Part shown: positions 1 through 7,939 of the stretch, one piece after another
Numbering within the stretch: the first letter of the stretch is position 1
Layout: the number at the start of each line of letters is the position of its first letter
Source of the DNA: an uncultured Actinomycetes bacterium
GTDB taxonomy: Bacteria > Actinomycetota > Actinomycetes > Nanopelagicales > Nanopelagicaceae
DNA: 12,956 nucleotides
Assembly: GCA_903922325.1 (NCBI GenBank)
Contig: CAIXTG010000170.1
Span: forward strand, 1 to 12,956
Direction: 5' to 3'
The notes under the pieces: model-generated
The model's database searches: none
Told to the model about the DNA's origin: nothing
Seen by the model: the letters and a program-made list of their open reading frames with translations, nothing else
Program-made: the position numbers and the translations under genes

Positions 1-335
1 TGATGGCTGTTTTCTTATCTAACTCAGGCGGCGCTTGGGATAACGCTAAGAAGATGGTTGAAGATGGAAATTACGGCGGTAAAGGCTCAGATGCACACAC
101 CGCAACCATCGTTGGTGACACTGTTGGTGACCCATTCAAAGACACTGCTGGTCCTGCAATTAACCCACTAATCAAAGTTATGAACTTGGTTGGTCTCTTA
201 ATTACACCAGCAATCGTTGGTATGGCACTTGGCGGTCGCGAAAGCACCAGCACCCTAATTGGTATTGTCGCAGCACTTGTAATTGTTGCAGCTCTTGTTC
301 GTAATCGTCGTCAATCGACTTCGATTACTTACTAA
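1..335 (+). CDS. hppA: Membrane-bound ion-translocating pyrophosphatase, C-terminal fragment
   Basis: This is the last ~110 residues of a membrane pyrophosphatase, which hydrolyses cytosolic pyrophosphate and pumps H+ (or Na+) across the membrane. The gene starts upstream of the window, and the ATG at position 3 is an internal Met of the conserved region. Visible hallmarks are GGAWDNAKK (residues 9-17 from that Met), GGKGSDAHTATIVGD (25-39) and the signature DTVGDPFKDTAGPAINPLIK (39-58), whose Asp and Lys residues bind Mg-pyrophosphate. Two hydrophobic segments follow (about 59-77 and 83-98), then a short tail ending RNRRQSTSITY. The residue that separates K+-dependent from K+-independent enzymes lies upstream, so ion specificity and subtype cannot be read. 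No clear hairpin terminator follows the stop. The family call is very secure. Confidence 0.95.
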   Translation, partial: MAVFLSNSGGAWDNAKKMVEDGNYGGKGSDAHTATIVGDTVGDPFKDTAGPAINPLIKVMNLVGLLITPAIVGMALGGRESTSTLIGIVAALVIVAALVRNRRQSTSITY

Positions 336-374
336 TACCAAATATTTAACTTCAGCTTTTCCCCAGAGCTAACT

Positions 375-380
375 TAGGAA
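375..380 (+). promoter_or_regulatory. Ribosome binding site of topA
   Basis: TAGGAA lies just ahead of the ATG at 385, with the AGGA core ending 5 bases before it. It supports this start codon. The surrounding 49-base gap (336-384) is AT-rich but shows no convincing -35/-10 pair and no terminator hairpin. Confidence 0.6.
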
Positions 381-384
381 ATTA

Positions 385-3138
385 ATGGCGCGTGAATTAA
401 AGAAGCTAGTGATCGTTGAATCACCAGCTAAAGCACGCAAAATAGGCGGCTACCTCGGCGATGATTACATCGTCGAGGCTAGCGTCGGCCATATTCGCGA
501 TCTACCTCAGCGTGCAGCCGATATTCCTAAGGAATACAAAAAGATTGCTTGGGCTAAAGAAGGCGTAAATATTGAAGAAGATTTCGCCCCGCTTTATGTA
601 ATTAACCCAGATAAAAAAGCAAAAGTCGCCGAACTTAAAGCACTTATGAAAGATGCCGAAGAATTAATTCTGGCAACCGATGAAGACCGCGAAGGTGAAG
701 CAATTGCTTGGCACTTGGTGGAAGTGCTCGAGCCAAAGATTCCAATCAAGCGCATGGTTTTCAATGAAATTACTAAAGAGGCAATTCAAAGTGCAGTCGA
801 AAATACCCGCGATCTTGATTACGACTTAATTGATGCGCAAGAAACTCGCCGAGTTCTAGATCGATTATTTGGTTATCGCTTATCTCCGGTGCTCTGGAAA
901 AAAGTAATGCCGCGTATTTCTGCCGGCCGCGTGCAATCAGTTGCCACTCGGTTAATCGTAGAAAAAGAACGCGAACGTATGGCTTTTATTTCTTCAGCTT
1001 GGTGGGATTTAACCGCTAAGTGCGAACTAGGTTTTAACGCACGCCTGCTTAGCGTTGATGGCAAACGTGTAGCAACAACAGCCGACTTTGGTGCCGATGG
1101 CGCAGTAAAAGAAAAATCACTTGCCAACATTTTGCTACTCGACGAAGTAGCAGCTAAATCGCTAGCCGCAGCACTTAAAGCAGCGCCACTTGTAGTTAAA
1201 TCGATGGAGGAATCTCCTAGAACCGAACGACCAAAGCCACCATTTACAACTTCAACTATGCAACAAGATGCCGGTAGCCGGTTAGGTTGGGGAGCGCAGA
1301 TCACAATGCGCATCGCACAACGTTTGTATGAAAACGGCTACATCACTTATATGCGTACTGACTCCGTAAATCTTTCAGCGCAAGCAATCACCGCTGCACG
1401 TGAATCAGCCAAAGCACTTTATGGCGCCGATCATGTTGCTGATGCACCACGCGTTTATGTTGGTAAAACTAAGAATGCCCAAGAAGCACACGAAGCAATT
1501 CGCCCAGCTGGTGAAAGTTTTAAAACTCCAGGTGAATTAGCCCCAGAACTTTCGCGCGACGAATTCGCTTTGTATGACTTAATTTGGAAACGAACAGTTG
1601 CATCACAGATGGCCGATGCTAAGAAGATGCAGATGCGCGTTGACTTCGATGCGAAAACAAGTGATAGTCGTGAAACAATTTTCCGAGCAAATGGTTCAGT
1701 AATCACTTTCCCTGGCTTCTTAGCTGCTTACGATGATTTAGCTGATGAAAAAGAAGGCGAAGAATCCGAAGATAAGCGTTTGCCAGCAATGAGTATTGGG
1801 CAGAGCGTAAAAGTTGAGGAATACAGCTGCGAAGGACACGAGACTAAGCCGCCCGCTCGTTATACCGAACCAACGTTAGTTAAGAAGTTAGAAGAGTTAG
1901 GTATCGGCCGCCCTTCAACATTTGCTTCGATTATTGCAACGATTCAAGATCGTGGTTATGTCTCAAAGCGCGGACGAGCTTTAGTGCCTACTTTCTTAGC
2001 TTTTTCAGTAACCGGCTTGCTCGAAATACACTTCACAAAATTAGTTGATTACGAATTTACTGCCAGCATGGAAGAAGATCTCGACAAGATCGCAAGCGGT
2101 GAAGCAAAGCGTGTTGATTGGTTACGCGATTTCTTCTACGGCCACGATGGCGAACCAGGTTTAAATGAACTCTCGGCTGACTTAGGCGCTATTGATGCGC
2201 GTGAAGTTAACACGATGCGACTTTCCCCTGAAATTGAGATTCGCGTCGGACGCTACGGTGCTTACCTGCAAGAGGGCGAAGGCGAAACTCGCAAACTTGC
2301 TAACGTTCCAGAATCTTTAGCACCAGATGAATTAACTTTGGCAAAAGCTATTGAACTATTAGCGGCACCGTCAGGTGAACGTGATTTAGGAATCGATCCA
2401 GCAACTAATTTGCCGATCATTGCTAAGAGTGGTCGCTTTGGCCCATATGTAACGGAAGTTTTCCCAGTTGAACCAGTAGTTGAAGGCGCGAAGAAGAAAC
2501 GTAAAAAAGCTGATGATCCAAAACCAAAAACTGCTTCGCTGCTTTCGACAATGACACTCGACACCATTACTTACGAAGATGCACTGCAACTTTTATCTTT
2601 GCCGCGCATTCTCGGAACTAATGCAGCCGGCGATGACATCACTGTACAAAATGGTCGCTATGGTGCTTACTTAAAGGCAGGCGCTGATTCGCGCACACTG
2701 ACTTCAGAAGATCAGCTATTTTCAATTACCTTAGAAGAAGCCCTCGAGATTTATTCCAAACCAAAGGAACGCCGTCGCGGAGTTGCTAAGCCACCTCTAA
2801 AAGAATTAGGTATTGATCCAACTACACAGAAACCTTTAATTATTAAAGATGGTCGATTTGGAATGTATGTAACCGATGGCGAAACTAATGCGACTCTGCG
2901 CCGTGGTGACACAGTCGAAGCTATGACCATCGAACGCGGTCTTGAATTACTTGCTGGTCGCCGAGCTTGGGAAGCCGAGAATGGCGGCGCTGCTCGACCT
3001 AAGAAGAGTCGTAAAAAGGCCGCTAAAGCAGCGCCAACTTTGACGAAAAAAACCGTTAAAAAAGCGGCAACTAAGCGAGTTGCTAAAAAGGCAGCCACTG
3101 GGAAAGCGAAAACCAAGCCCACTACGATTGAGCCGTGA
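385..3138 (+). CDS. topA: DNA topoisomerase I (type IA)
   Basis: The enzyme relaxes negatively supercoiled DNA by cutting one strand through a 5'-phosphotyrosine link. At 917 residues it has the usual actinobacterial length. The N-terminal TOPRIM domain has E12 in VIVESPAK and the acidic triad D99-D101-E103 in TDEDREGE. The family signature DAQETRRVLDRLFGYRLSP follows, with SAGRVQS further on. The catalytic tyrosine is Y322 in GYITYMRTDS, and GIGRPSTFA lies near residue 510. The C-terminal part holds four topoisomerase C-terminal repeats, recognisable by GRYGAYL, GRFGPYV, GRYGAYL and GRFGMYV. There is no Cys4 zinc finger. Instead the last ~45 residues are rich in Lys and Ala, as in mycobacterial and streptomycete TopA, where such tails help DNA binding. 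The stop overlaps the next start by four bases (GTGA), so translation is probably coupled. Confidence 0.97.
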   Translation: MARELKKLVIVESPAKARKIGGYLGDDYIVEASVGHIRDLPQRAADIPKEYKKIAWAKEGVNIEEDFAPLYVINPDKKAKVAELKALMKDAEELILATDEDREGEAIAWHLVEVLEPKIPIKRMVFNEITKEAIQSAVENTRDLDYDLIDAQETRRVLDRLFGYRLSPVLWKKVMPRISAGRVQSVATRLIVEKERERMAFISSAWWDLTAKCELGFNARLLSVDGKRVATTADFGADGAVKEKSLANILLLDEVAAKSLAAALKAAPLVVKSMEESPRTERPKPPFTTSTMQQDAGSRLGWGAQITMRIAQRLYENGYITYMRTDSVNLSAQAITAARESAKALYGADHVADAPRVYVGKTKNAQEAHEAIRPAGESFKTPGELAPELSRDEFALYDLIWKRTVASQMADAKKMQMRVDFDAKTSDSRETIFRANGSVITFPGFLAAYDDLADEKEGEESEDKRLPAMSIGQSVKVEEYSCEGHETKPPARYTEPTLVKKLEELGIGRPSTFASIIATIQDRGYVSKRGRALVPTFLAFSVTGLLEIHFTKLVDYEFTASMEEDLDKIASGEAKRVDWLRDFFYGHDGEPGLNELSADLGAIDAREVNTMRLSPEIEIRVGRYGAYLQEGEGETRKLANVPESLAPDELTLAKAIELLAAPSGERDLGIDPATNLPIIAKSGRFGPYVTEVFPVEPVVEGAKKKRKKADDPKPKTASLLSTMTLDTITYEDALQLLSLPRILGTNAAGDDITVQNGRYGAYLKAGADSRTLTSEDQLFSITLEEALEIYSKPKERRRGVAKPPLKELGIDPTTQKPLIIKDGRFGMYVTDGETNATLRRGDTVEAMTIERGLELLAGRRAWEAENGGAARPKKSRKKAAKAAPTLTKKTVKKAATKRVAKKAATGKAKTKPTTIEP

Positions 3139-5243
3139 GCAACACTCTTCCAAGACCGGCGGCACCGGCACCAGATGAGACACGAAGTGTTCTAGCAATT
3201 CCTGCTTTTCGTCGCCTTTGGCAAGCAATGGCATTTGGTTCACTTGGCGATTGGCTCGGATTACTTGCCACGACCGCTCTAGCTCAACAACTATCAGGCG
3301 GAAATTATGCAACAGCTAACTTTGCTATTGCTGGCGTCTTCATCGCGCGCTTACTCCCGGCAGTTTTCTTAGGACCACTCGCAGGAGTCATTGCTGATCG
3401 TCTTGATCGACGGATGCTTATGGTGGTTGCCGATGTAATTCGTTTTGCACTCTATATTTCAATTCCAATTGTTAATAATTATTTTTGGCTTTACACCGCA
3501 ACTATTTTGGTGGAATGCGTATCTCTTTTCTGGTCACCAGCGAAAGACGCCAGCGTTCCGAATTTAGTTCCGAAAGAGAAGCTGGAAAGCGCTAATCAAG
3601 TTTCGCTTTTTGCAGCCTACGGCACCGCGCCAATTGCAGCTGGACTCTTTGCAATATTGGCACTTTTTAGTAGCGCTATCGCTTCTGCTTTCCCAAGTTT
3701 TAAAGGCACTTCAATTGATATCGCGCTTTATATAAATGCCTTGAGTTTTGCTTTTAGTGCTTGGACAATATTTCATTTGCACGAAATTCCAAAACGCCAT
3801 GAATCAGCAAAGAAAGCTGACTCCAGCGTAGGCAAATCTCTAATTGAAGGATATAAAGCGGTAAGTAGCTCAAAGATTATTCGCGGGCTCATCGTTGGAA
3901 TGATTGGTGCGTTTATAGCCGCAGGTGCAGTTATTGGTTTAGCCCGTACTTTCGTGGGTGACTTAGGTGGCGGAGATGCTGGTTACGGCGTGCTCTTTGG
4001 TTCAGTGTTTACTGGCCTTGCAATCGGAATTGCATTTGGCCCCAAAATATTTGCGCAATTCTCGCGCCGTCGACTATTTGGCGCCTCTTTAACTGTGGCA
4101 GGGTCTTTCTTGGTTTTACTAGCGGCGATTCCGAACTTCACGTTAGCTGTCTTTATCGTAATTATTTTGGGCGCTTTCTCTGGCGTTTGCTGGGTAACTG
4201 GCTTTACGATGCTAGGACTTGAAGTACACGACGATGTTCGTGGCCGCACATTTGCATTCATGCAATCAATTATTCGCGTAACCCTGGTTGCAGTACTAGC
4301 AATTTCACCAATCATTGCCGCATATATCGGTGAGTATCGAATTAAGGTTCGCAATACCGAAGTTGCTTACAACGGCGCCGCGATAACCTTGTTATTCGCT
4401 GGCTTATTTGCAATATTAATTGGCGCAGTTTCTTACCATCAGATGAAAGATCGCCCAAATGTTTCGATTTGGAGTGATATTTCAAATGCAATTAAAGGTG
4501 AACTTGGTTCGATTACCGGCGCCCAAACAAAAGGTATCTTCATTGCTTTTGAAGGTGGCGAAGGCAGTGGTAAGTCAACCCAAAGTAAATTACTAAAAAA
4601 GTGGCTAGAAGAAGAAGGCGAAGAAGTTCTACTTAGCCGCGAACCTGGCGGAACTGAAATGGGTAAAGATTTACGCCGAATTCTGCTCGATCATTCAACT
4701 GGTGATATTTCCCCACGTGCCGAAGCACTTTTATATGCCGCAGATCGCGCACATCATGTGTTTTCAAAGATTCGTCCTGCGCTTGATCGTGGCGAGGTAG
4801 TAATTACCGATCGCTACTTTGATTCTTCAATTGCATATCAAGGTGCTGGTCGAGTTCTGGTATCAGGGGAAGTCGCGCGAATCTCTCGCTGGGCAACGGA
4901 GTCGCTGTTCCCGACTTTAACAATTTTAATTGATCAGCCTGCCGAAATTGGGCTTAGCCGATTAAAGAGCAAAGACCGTTTGGAAATCGAACCAATTGAT
5001 TTCCACGAAAGAATTCGTCAAGAGTATTTACAGTTAACACTTCTTGATCCTGAACGTTATTTAGTTGTCGATGGTCGCCAAACCATCGAAGAGATTCATA
5101 ACGAGATCATTGCTCGGGTTGGCGAGATTCCTGGACTCCGTCGCAATATTCGCGATGCACAAGGAAATCGTCTGATGAAACCAATCCGCCGCGCTGCTAC
5201 AACAGCTCGAAACACTGCGCGTAAAACAGTAAAGAAGAAATAG
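3135..5243 (+). CDS. tmk: MFS transporter–thymidylate kinase fusion
   Basis: A 702-residue fusion. Residues ~20-440 are a major facilitator domain of the MFS_3/EntS-like type, with many hydrophobic segments and the loop motif A around GPLAGVIADRLDRR (80-93). Residues ~468-665 are thymidylate kinase, which phosphorylates dTMP to dTDP for dTTP synthesis. It shows the P-loop FEGGEGSGKST (472-482, Lys480), REPGGTEMG for dTMP binding, the DRY motif at 559-561 in ITDRYFDSSIAYQG, and a LID segment with KDRLE. The start is GTG inside the topA stop. The last in-frame Met before the P-loop is M437, inside the final transporter loop, so a separate kinase start is unlikely. The kinase would face the cytosol. 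The last 34 residues are strongly basic. This fusion is known in actinobacteria; the transporter's substrate is unknown. It is the only tmk visible and so probably the essential dTMP kinase. Confidence 0.93.
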   Translation: MSNTLPRPAAPAPDETRSVLAIPAFRRLWQAMAFGSLGDWLGLLATTALAQQLSGGNYATANFAIAGVFIARLLPAVFLGPLAGVIADRLDRRMLMVVADVIRFALYISIPIVNNYFWLYTATILVECVSLFWSPAKDASVPNLVPKEKLESANQVSLFAAYGTAPIAAGLFAILALFSSAIASAFPSFKGTSIDIALYINALSFAFSAWTIFHLHEIPKRHESAKKADSSVGKSLIEGYKAVSSSKIIRGLIVGMIGAFIAAGAVIGLARTFVGDLGGGDAGYGVLFGSVFTGLAIGIAFGPKIFAQFSRRRLFGASLTVAGSFLVLLAAIPNFTLAVFIVIILGAFSGVCWVTGFTMLGLEVHDDVRGRTFAFMQSIIRVTLVAVLAISPIIAAYIGEYRIKVRNTEVAYNGAAITLLFAGLFAILIGAVSYHQMKDRPNVSIWSDISNAIKGELGSITGAQTKGIFIAFEGGEGSGKSTQSKLLKKWLEEEGEEVLLSREPGGTEMGKDLRRILLDHSTGDISPRAEALLYAADRAHHVFSKIRPALDRGEVVITDRYFDSSIAYQGAGRVLVSGEVARISRWATESLFPTLTILIDQPAEIGLSRLKSKDRLEIEPIDFHERIRQEYLQLTLLDPERYLVVDGRQTIEEIHNEIIARVGEIPGLRRNIRDAQGNRLMKPIRRAATTARNTARKTVKKK

Positions 5244-5245
5244 CG

Positions 5246-6400
5246 ATGTCGGTTTACGATCATTTGGTTGGCCAAAGTCATCTGGTGAAAATTCTTGAAG
5301 GTGCCGTGGCTGCAGCTCGAAGCGGCGAAGAATCACAAGAGATGACTCATGCTTGGTTGTTTACTGGCCCGCCCGGAAGTGGACGTTCATCGGCCGCAGT
5401 TGCTTTTGCTTGTGCGCTGATTTGTGGCAAAGACAGATGTGGCACCTGCGTCGATTGCCGTGCGGCCAAAGCTGGCACCCATGCCGATGTGGAAATTATT
5501 CGCACCGAAGGTTTATCAATCAAGATTGAAGAAATACGCGAACTGCTAACTCGCGTCGCTTGGGCCCCCGCAATGGGCGGATGGCGTGTGGTTGTTATGG
5601 AAGATGCGGATCGGCTAACTGAATCAGCCGCCAATGCTTTACTTAAAGCTATTGAAGAGCCTGGAAATCGCACAGTTTGGTTGTTATGCGCGCCAACTCT
5701 TCATGATGTTTTGCCGACTATTCGCTCAAGATGCCGCCACCTGCAGTTAGTAACACCAAGTGCCAAAGATGTGGCCGATGTTTTAGTTAGCCGCGAAGGA
5801 ATTTCACCAGCGATGGCAGATTATGCGGCTCGCGCTTCGCAAGGACATATTGGTCGCGCTCGTTATTTAGCAAGTGATGAGAGCATTCGCAATCGCCGAA
5901 ATACAATTATTAAATTGCCAATGCAGATTAACGATGTGGCTTCGGCATTTAAAGCGGCTGAAACTCTTTTGAATTTAGCTACCGAAGAAGCCGAAGTAGC
6001 AGCTAGTTCCCGTGATGAAAAAGAGAGTGCCGAATTAGCAGAGGCTTGGGGTAAAGGTGCAACTGGGCGCGGAATGGCTACCGGTGGCTCAAAAGCAATT
6101 AAGGATTTAGAGAAAGAACAGAAATCTCGAACTACTCGAATGATTCGAGATTCTATTGATGGCGCTCTAGTAGATATTGCGACTTTGTATCGCGATGTAA
6201 TGTTTGTACAGTCCGGAACAGAAGGTGCGTTGATCAATCAAGAGTTTGCTGCAGATATTTCTAAGATGGCAGAAAAAATTCCGGCAGCAAAAACTGTTGC
6301 AAAAATAGATGCAATCATGTCAGCTCGTACCAATTTGAGTCATAACGCGGCTCCTCTGCTCACGCTAGAGGCGCTTATGTGTCAATTAGCTCAAGCATGA
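5246..6400 (+). CDS. holB: DNA polymerase III subunit delta'
   Basis: This is the delta' subunit of the clamp loader, which with gamma/tau and delta opens the sliding clamp at primed DNA. The 384-residue protein opens with VYDHLVGQ, typical of clamp-loader AAA+ subunits. The Walker A position reads GPPGSGRS (41-48), with Arg in place of the catalytic Lys. This fits delta' as a non-hydrolysing member. Four cysteines (C60, C65, C68, C71) form the zinc module of the family. The Walker B region is VVVMEDADRL (115-124), followed by NALLKAIEEP and the SRC motif (161-163) that supplies an arginine finger to the neighbouring subunit. The ATG is two bases after the tmk stop, with no strong ribosome site, so translational coupling is likely. 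Its place after tmk and its domain set distinguish it from dnaX. Confidence 0.93.
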   Translation: MSVYDHLVGQSHLVKILEGAVAAARSGEESQEMTHAWLFTGPPGSGRSSAAVAFACALICGKDRCGTCVDCRAAKAGTHADVEIIRTEGLSIKIEEIRELLTRVAWAPAMGGWRVVVMEDADRLTESAANALLKAIEEPGNRTVWLLCAPTLHDVLPTIRSRCRHLQLVTPSAKDVADVLVSREGISPAMADYAARASQGHIGRARYLASDESIRNRRNTIIKLPMQINDVASAFKAAETLLNLATEEAEVAASSRDEKESAELAEAWGKGATGRGMATGGSKAIKDLEKEQKSRTTRMIRDSIDGALVDIATLYRDVMFVQSGTEGALINQEFAADISKMAEKIPAAKTVAKIDAIMSARTNLSHNAAPLLTLEALMCQLAQA

Positions 6401-7878
6401 TTTTAAAAAAAGTTGCAGTAGCACTTGCTTCACTTATTCTTTTAACAAGTTGCGCAGCAACTGAGCCCGAACCGCTTTCTTCACTTTCCCAATATGAATC
6501 CCAAGAACTCAAGTGGCGAGATTGCTATGGAAATTATCAATGCTCAAATTTGCTCGTGCCAATTGACTACGCAGATTTATCGGTCGGCGCTTTCTCGCTA
6601 GCTTTATTGCGATATCAAGCGCTAGATCAAGATCGTCGAATTGGCTCGCTGGTCGTAAACCCAGGCGGGCCAGGCTCATCGGGGGTTGATTACGCCTATA
6701 ACGCTGAGTACATAGTTAGCCCAGAGATTCTGGAGCGTTTCGATATCGTCGGTTTTGATCCACGCGGGGTCGGGGATAGCGCCGCCATTAAATGCTTAAG
6801 TGATGCTGAAACCGATGCCAGTTTTGCAGCGGATCCGAAACCCGATGACGAAACTGAGTTCGCACTATTTATAAGCGACGCGCGAGATTATTTTTCAAAG
6901 TGCGCTGCCAACACCGAACATCTCACGAATTACAGCACTTTGAATAGCGCACGTGATCTAGAAATTTTGCGTTCTGTCCTTGGTGATGAGAAGTTAAATT
7001 TCTTAGGAAAGTCTTATGGTACTTATCTAGGCACCTTATACGCTGAACTATTTCCAGAAAGCGTTGGTCGATTTGTTTTAGATGGGGCAGTTGATCCAAA
7101 TGCACGCAATCGCGAAGCAATGCTTGGTCAAGCAACTGGTTTTGAATCTGCACTAAACGCGTTTATAAGTAATTGCTTAAAAAGTAGTTCTTGTACATTG
7201 ACTGGTGATTTACCAACAGCCCGAAATCAGGTAATTGATTTACTAGCTAAGACTGCTATCACTCCACTTAAAAGTAAATCTGGGCGTCAAGTTACCGAAG
7301 GTTTAGTATTACTCGGAATTGCTTCAGCTTTGTATGACAGTGAATCGGGCTGGCCCGTTTTACGCGATGCTTTTAAGGAAGCAACTTTAGGCAGTGGTGA
7401 AAGTTTCCTAACTTTGGCAGACCAATATGCTGGTCGACAAGAGAATGGAAGTTACTTAAGTAACGAAAATGATGCGTTGCAAGTAATTGACTGTCTTGAT
7501 CAAAGTGAATTAGAAACGGTTTCAGCATTCAAAAAAGGGTTTGCTGAATTTTCAGAGCAAGCGCCAATATTTGGTCCATATCTGGCGTATGCCGGATTAG
7601 CCTGTCGTTACTTGCCAAATTTAGATAGTCTGGAAAAAATTGAAATCAAGGATCTAAATACAAAACCAATTTTGATTGTCGGAACCACAAGAGATCCAGC
7701 AACTCCGTACAAGTGGGCACAGTCGCTTGCAAAAATCTTTAAAGGTTCGGTATTGATTACCCTCGATGGCGATGGCCACACCGGCCACGGTCGTGGCTCA
7801 ACATGTGTGGATTCTGCGGTAGATCGCTACTTATTAACCGGAACTACGCCTAAATCAGAGCTTTTCTGCGCAAAGTAA
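6397..7878 (+). CDS. Secreted lipoprotein alpha/beta hydrolase (S33 tripeptidyl aminopeptidase-like)
   Basis: A 493-residue alpha/beta hydrolase resembling the Streptomyces Slp/Tap secreted aminopeptidases, which probably removes short peptides from N-termini outside the membrane. The N-terminus is a lipoprotein signal: MILKK, a hydrophobic stretch, then the lipobox LLTSC with C19 as the lipidated residue. Family landmarks are NPGGPGSSG (oxyanion hole region), FDPRGVGDS, the nucleophile elbow GKSYG (S206), D433 in GTTRDPATP and H461 in DGDGHTGHG. The segment around D433-H461 is the TAP-like C-terminal domain. Several Cys residues could form disulfides. ATG at 6397 overlaps the holB stop (ATGA). 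A GTG at 6379 would add six residues and has a better ribosome site, AGAGG at 6367-6371, so the start is not settled. The substrate is not known; esterase or proline iminopeptidase activity is possible. Confidence 0.88.
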   Translation: MILKKVAVALASLILLTSCAATEPEPLSSLSQYESQELKWRDCYGNYQCSNLLVPIDYADLSVGAFSLALLRYQALDQDRRIGSLVVNPGGPGSSGVDYAYNAEYIVSPEILERFDIVGFDPRGVGDSAAIKCLSDAETDASFAADPKPDDETEFALFISDARDYFSKCAANTEHLTNYSTLNSARDLEILRSVLGDEKLNFLGKSYGTYLGTLYAELFPESVGRFVLDGAVDPNARNREAMLGQATGFESALNAFISNCLKSSSCTLTGDLPTARNQVIDLLAKTAITPLKSKSGRQVTEGLVLLGIASALYDSESGWPVLRDAFKEATLGSGESFLTLADQYAGRQENGSYLSNENDALQVIDCLDQSELETVSAFKKGFAEFSEQAPIFGPYLAYAGLACRYLPNLDSLEKIEIKDLNTKPILIVGTTRDPATPYKWAQSLAKIFKGSVLITLDGDGHTGHGRGSTCVDSAVDRYLLTGTTPKSELFCAK

Positions 7879-7905
7879 TCAGACCCGTCACTCACCTACC
7901 TTCCA

Positions 7906-7911
7906 GATAAT
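7906..7911 (+). promoter_or_regulatory. Possible -10 element for the redox operon
   Basis: GATAAT in the 61-base gap between the hydrolase and the reductase matches the sigma-70 -10 consensus at five of six positions. No good -35 hexamer is seen 16-18 bases upstream. A start near 7918 would leave a leader of about 22 bases without a Shine-Dalgarno sequence. The remainder of the gap shows no terminator hairpin. The call is tentative. Confidence 0.25.
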
Positions 7912-7939
7912 TCACAGGAAAAAGCAGTTAAGTACACCT

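Noticed and set aside
336..384. Possible terminator between the pyrophosphatase and topA
   Set aside because: The only pairing seen is two AGCT copies around a nine-base loop, with no longer stem and no U-run after it.
873..1313. A 146-codon minus-strand open frame inside topA
   Set aside because: It is the shadow of a strongly conserved coding region and has no recognisable domain. The same applies to the other antisense frames within topA, tmk, holB and the kinase gene.
5386..5409. Arg in place of Lys in the HolB Walker A motif, as a possible loss-of-function change
   Set aside because: Delta' subunits normally lack ATPase activity, and a GRS form is usual in actinobacterial homologues, so it is expected rather than degenerate.
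7879..7939. Riboswitch or small RNA in the largest intergenic gap
   Set aside because: The gap is only 61 bases and shows no stable stem-loops or recognisable riboswitch core such as the FMN type.
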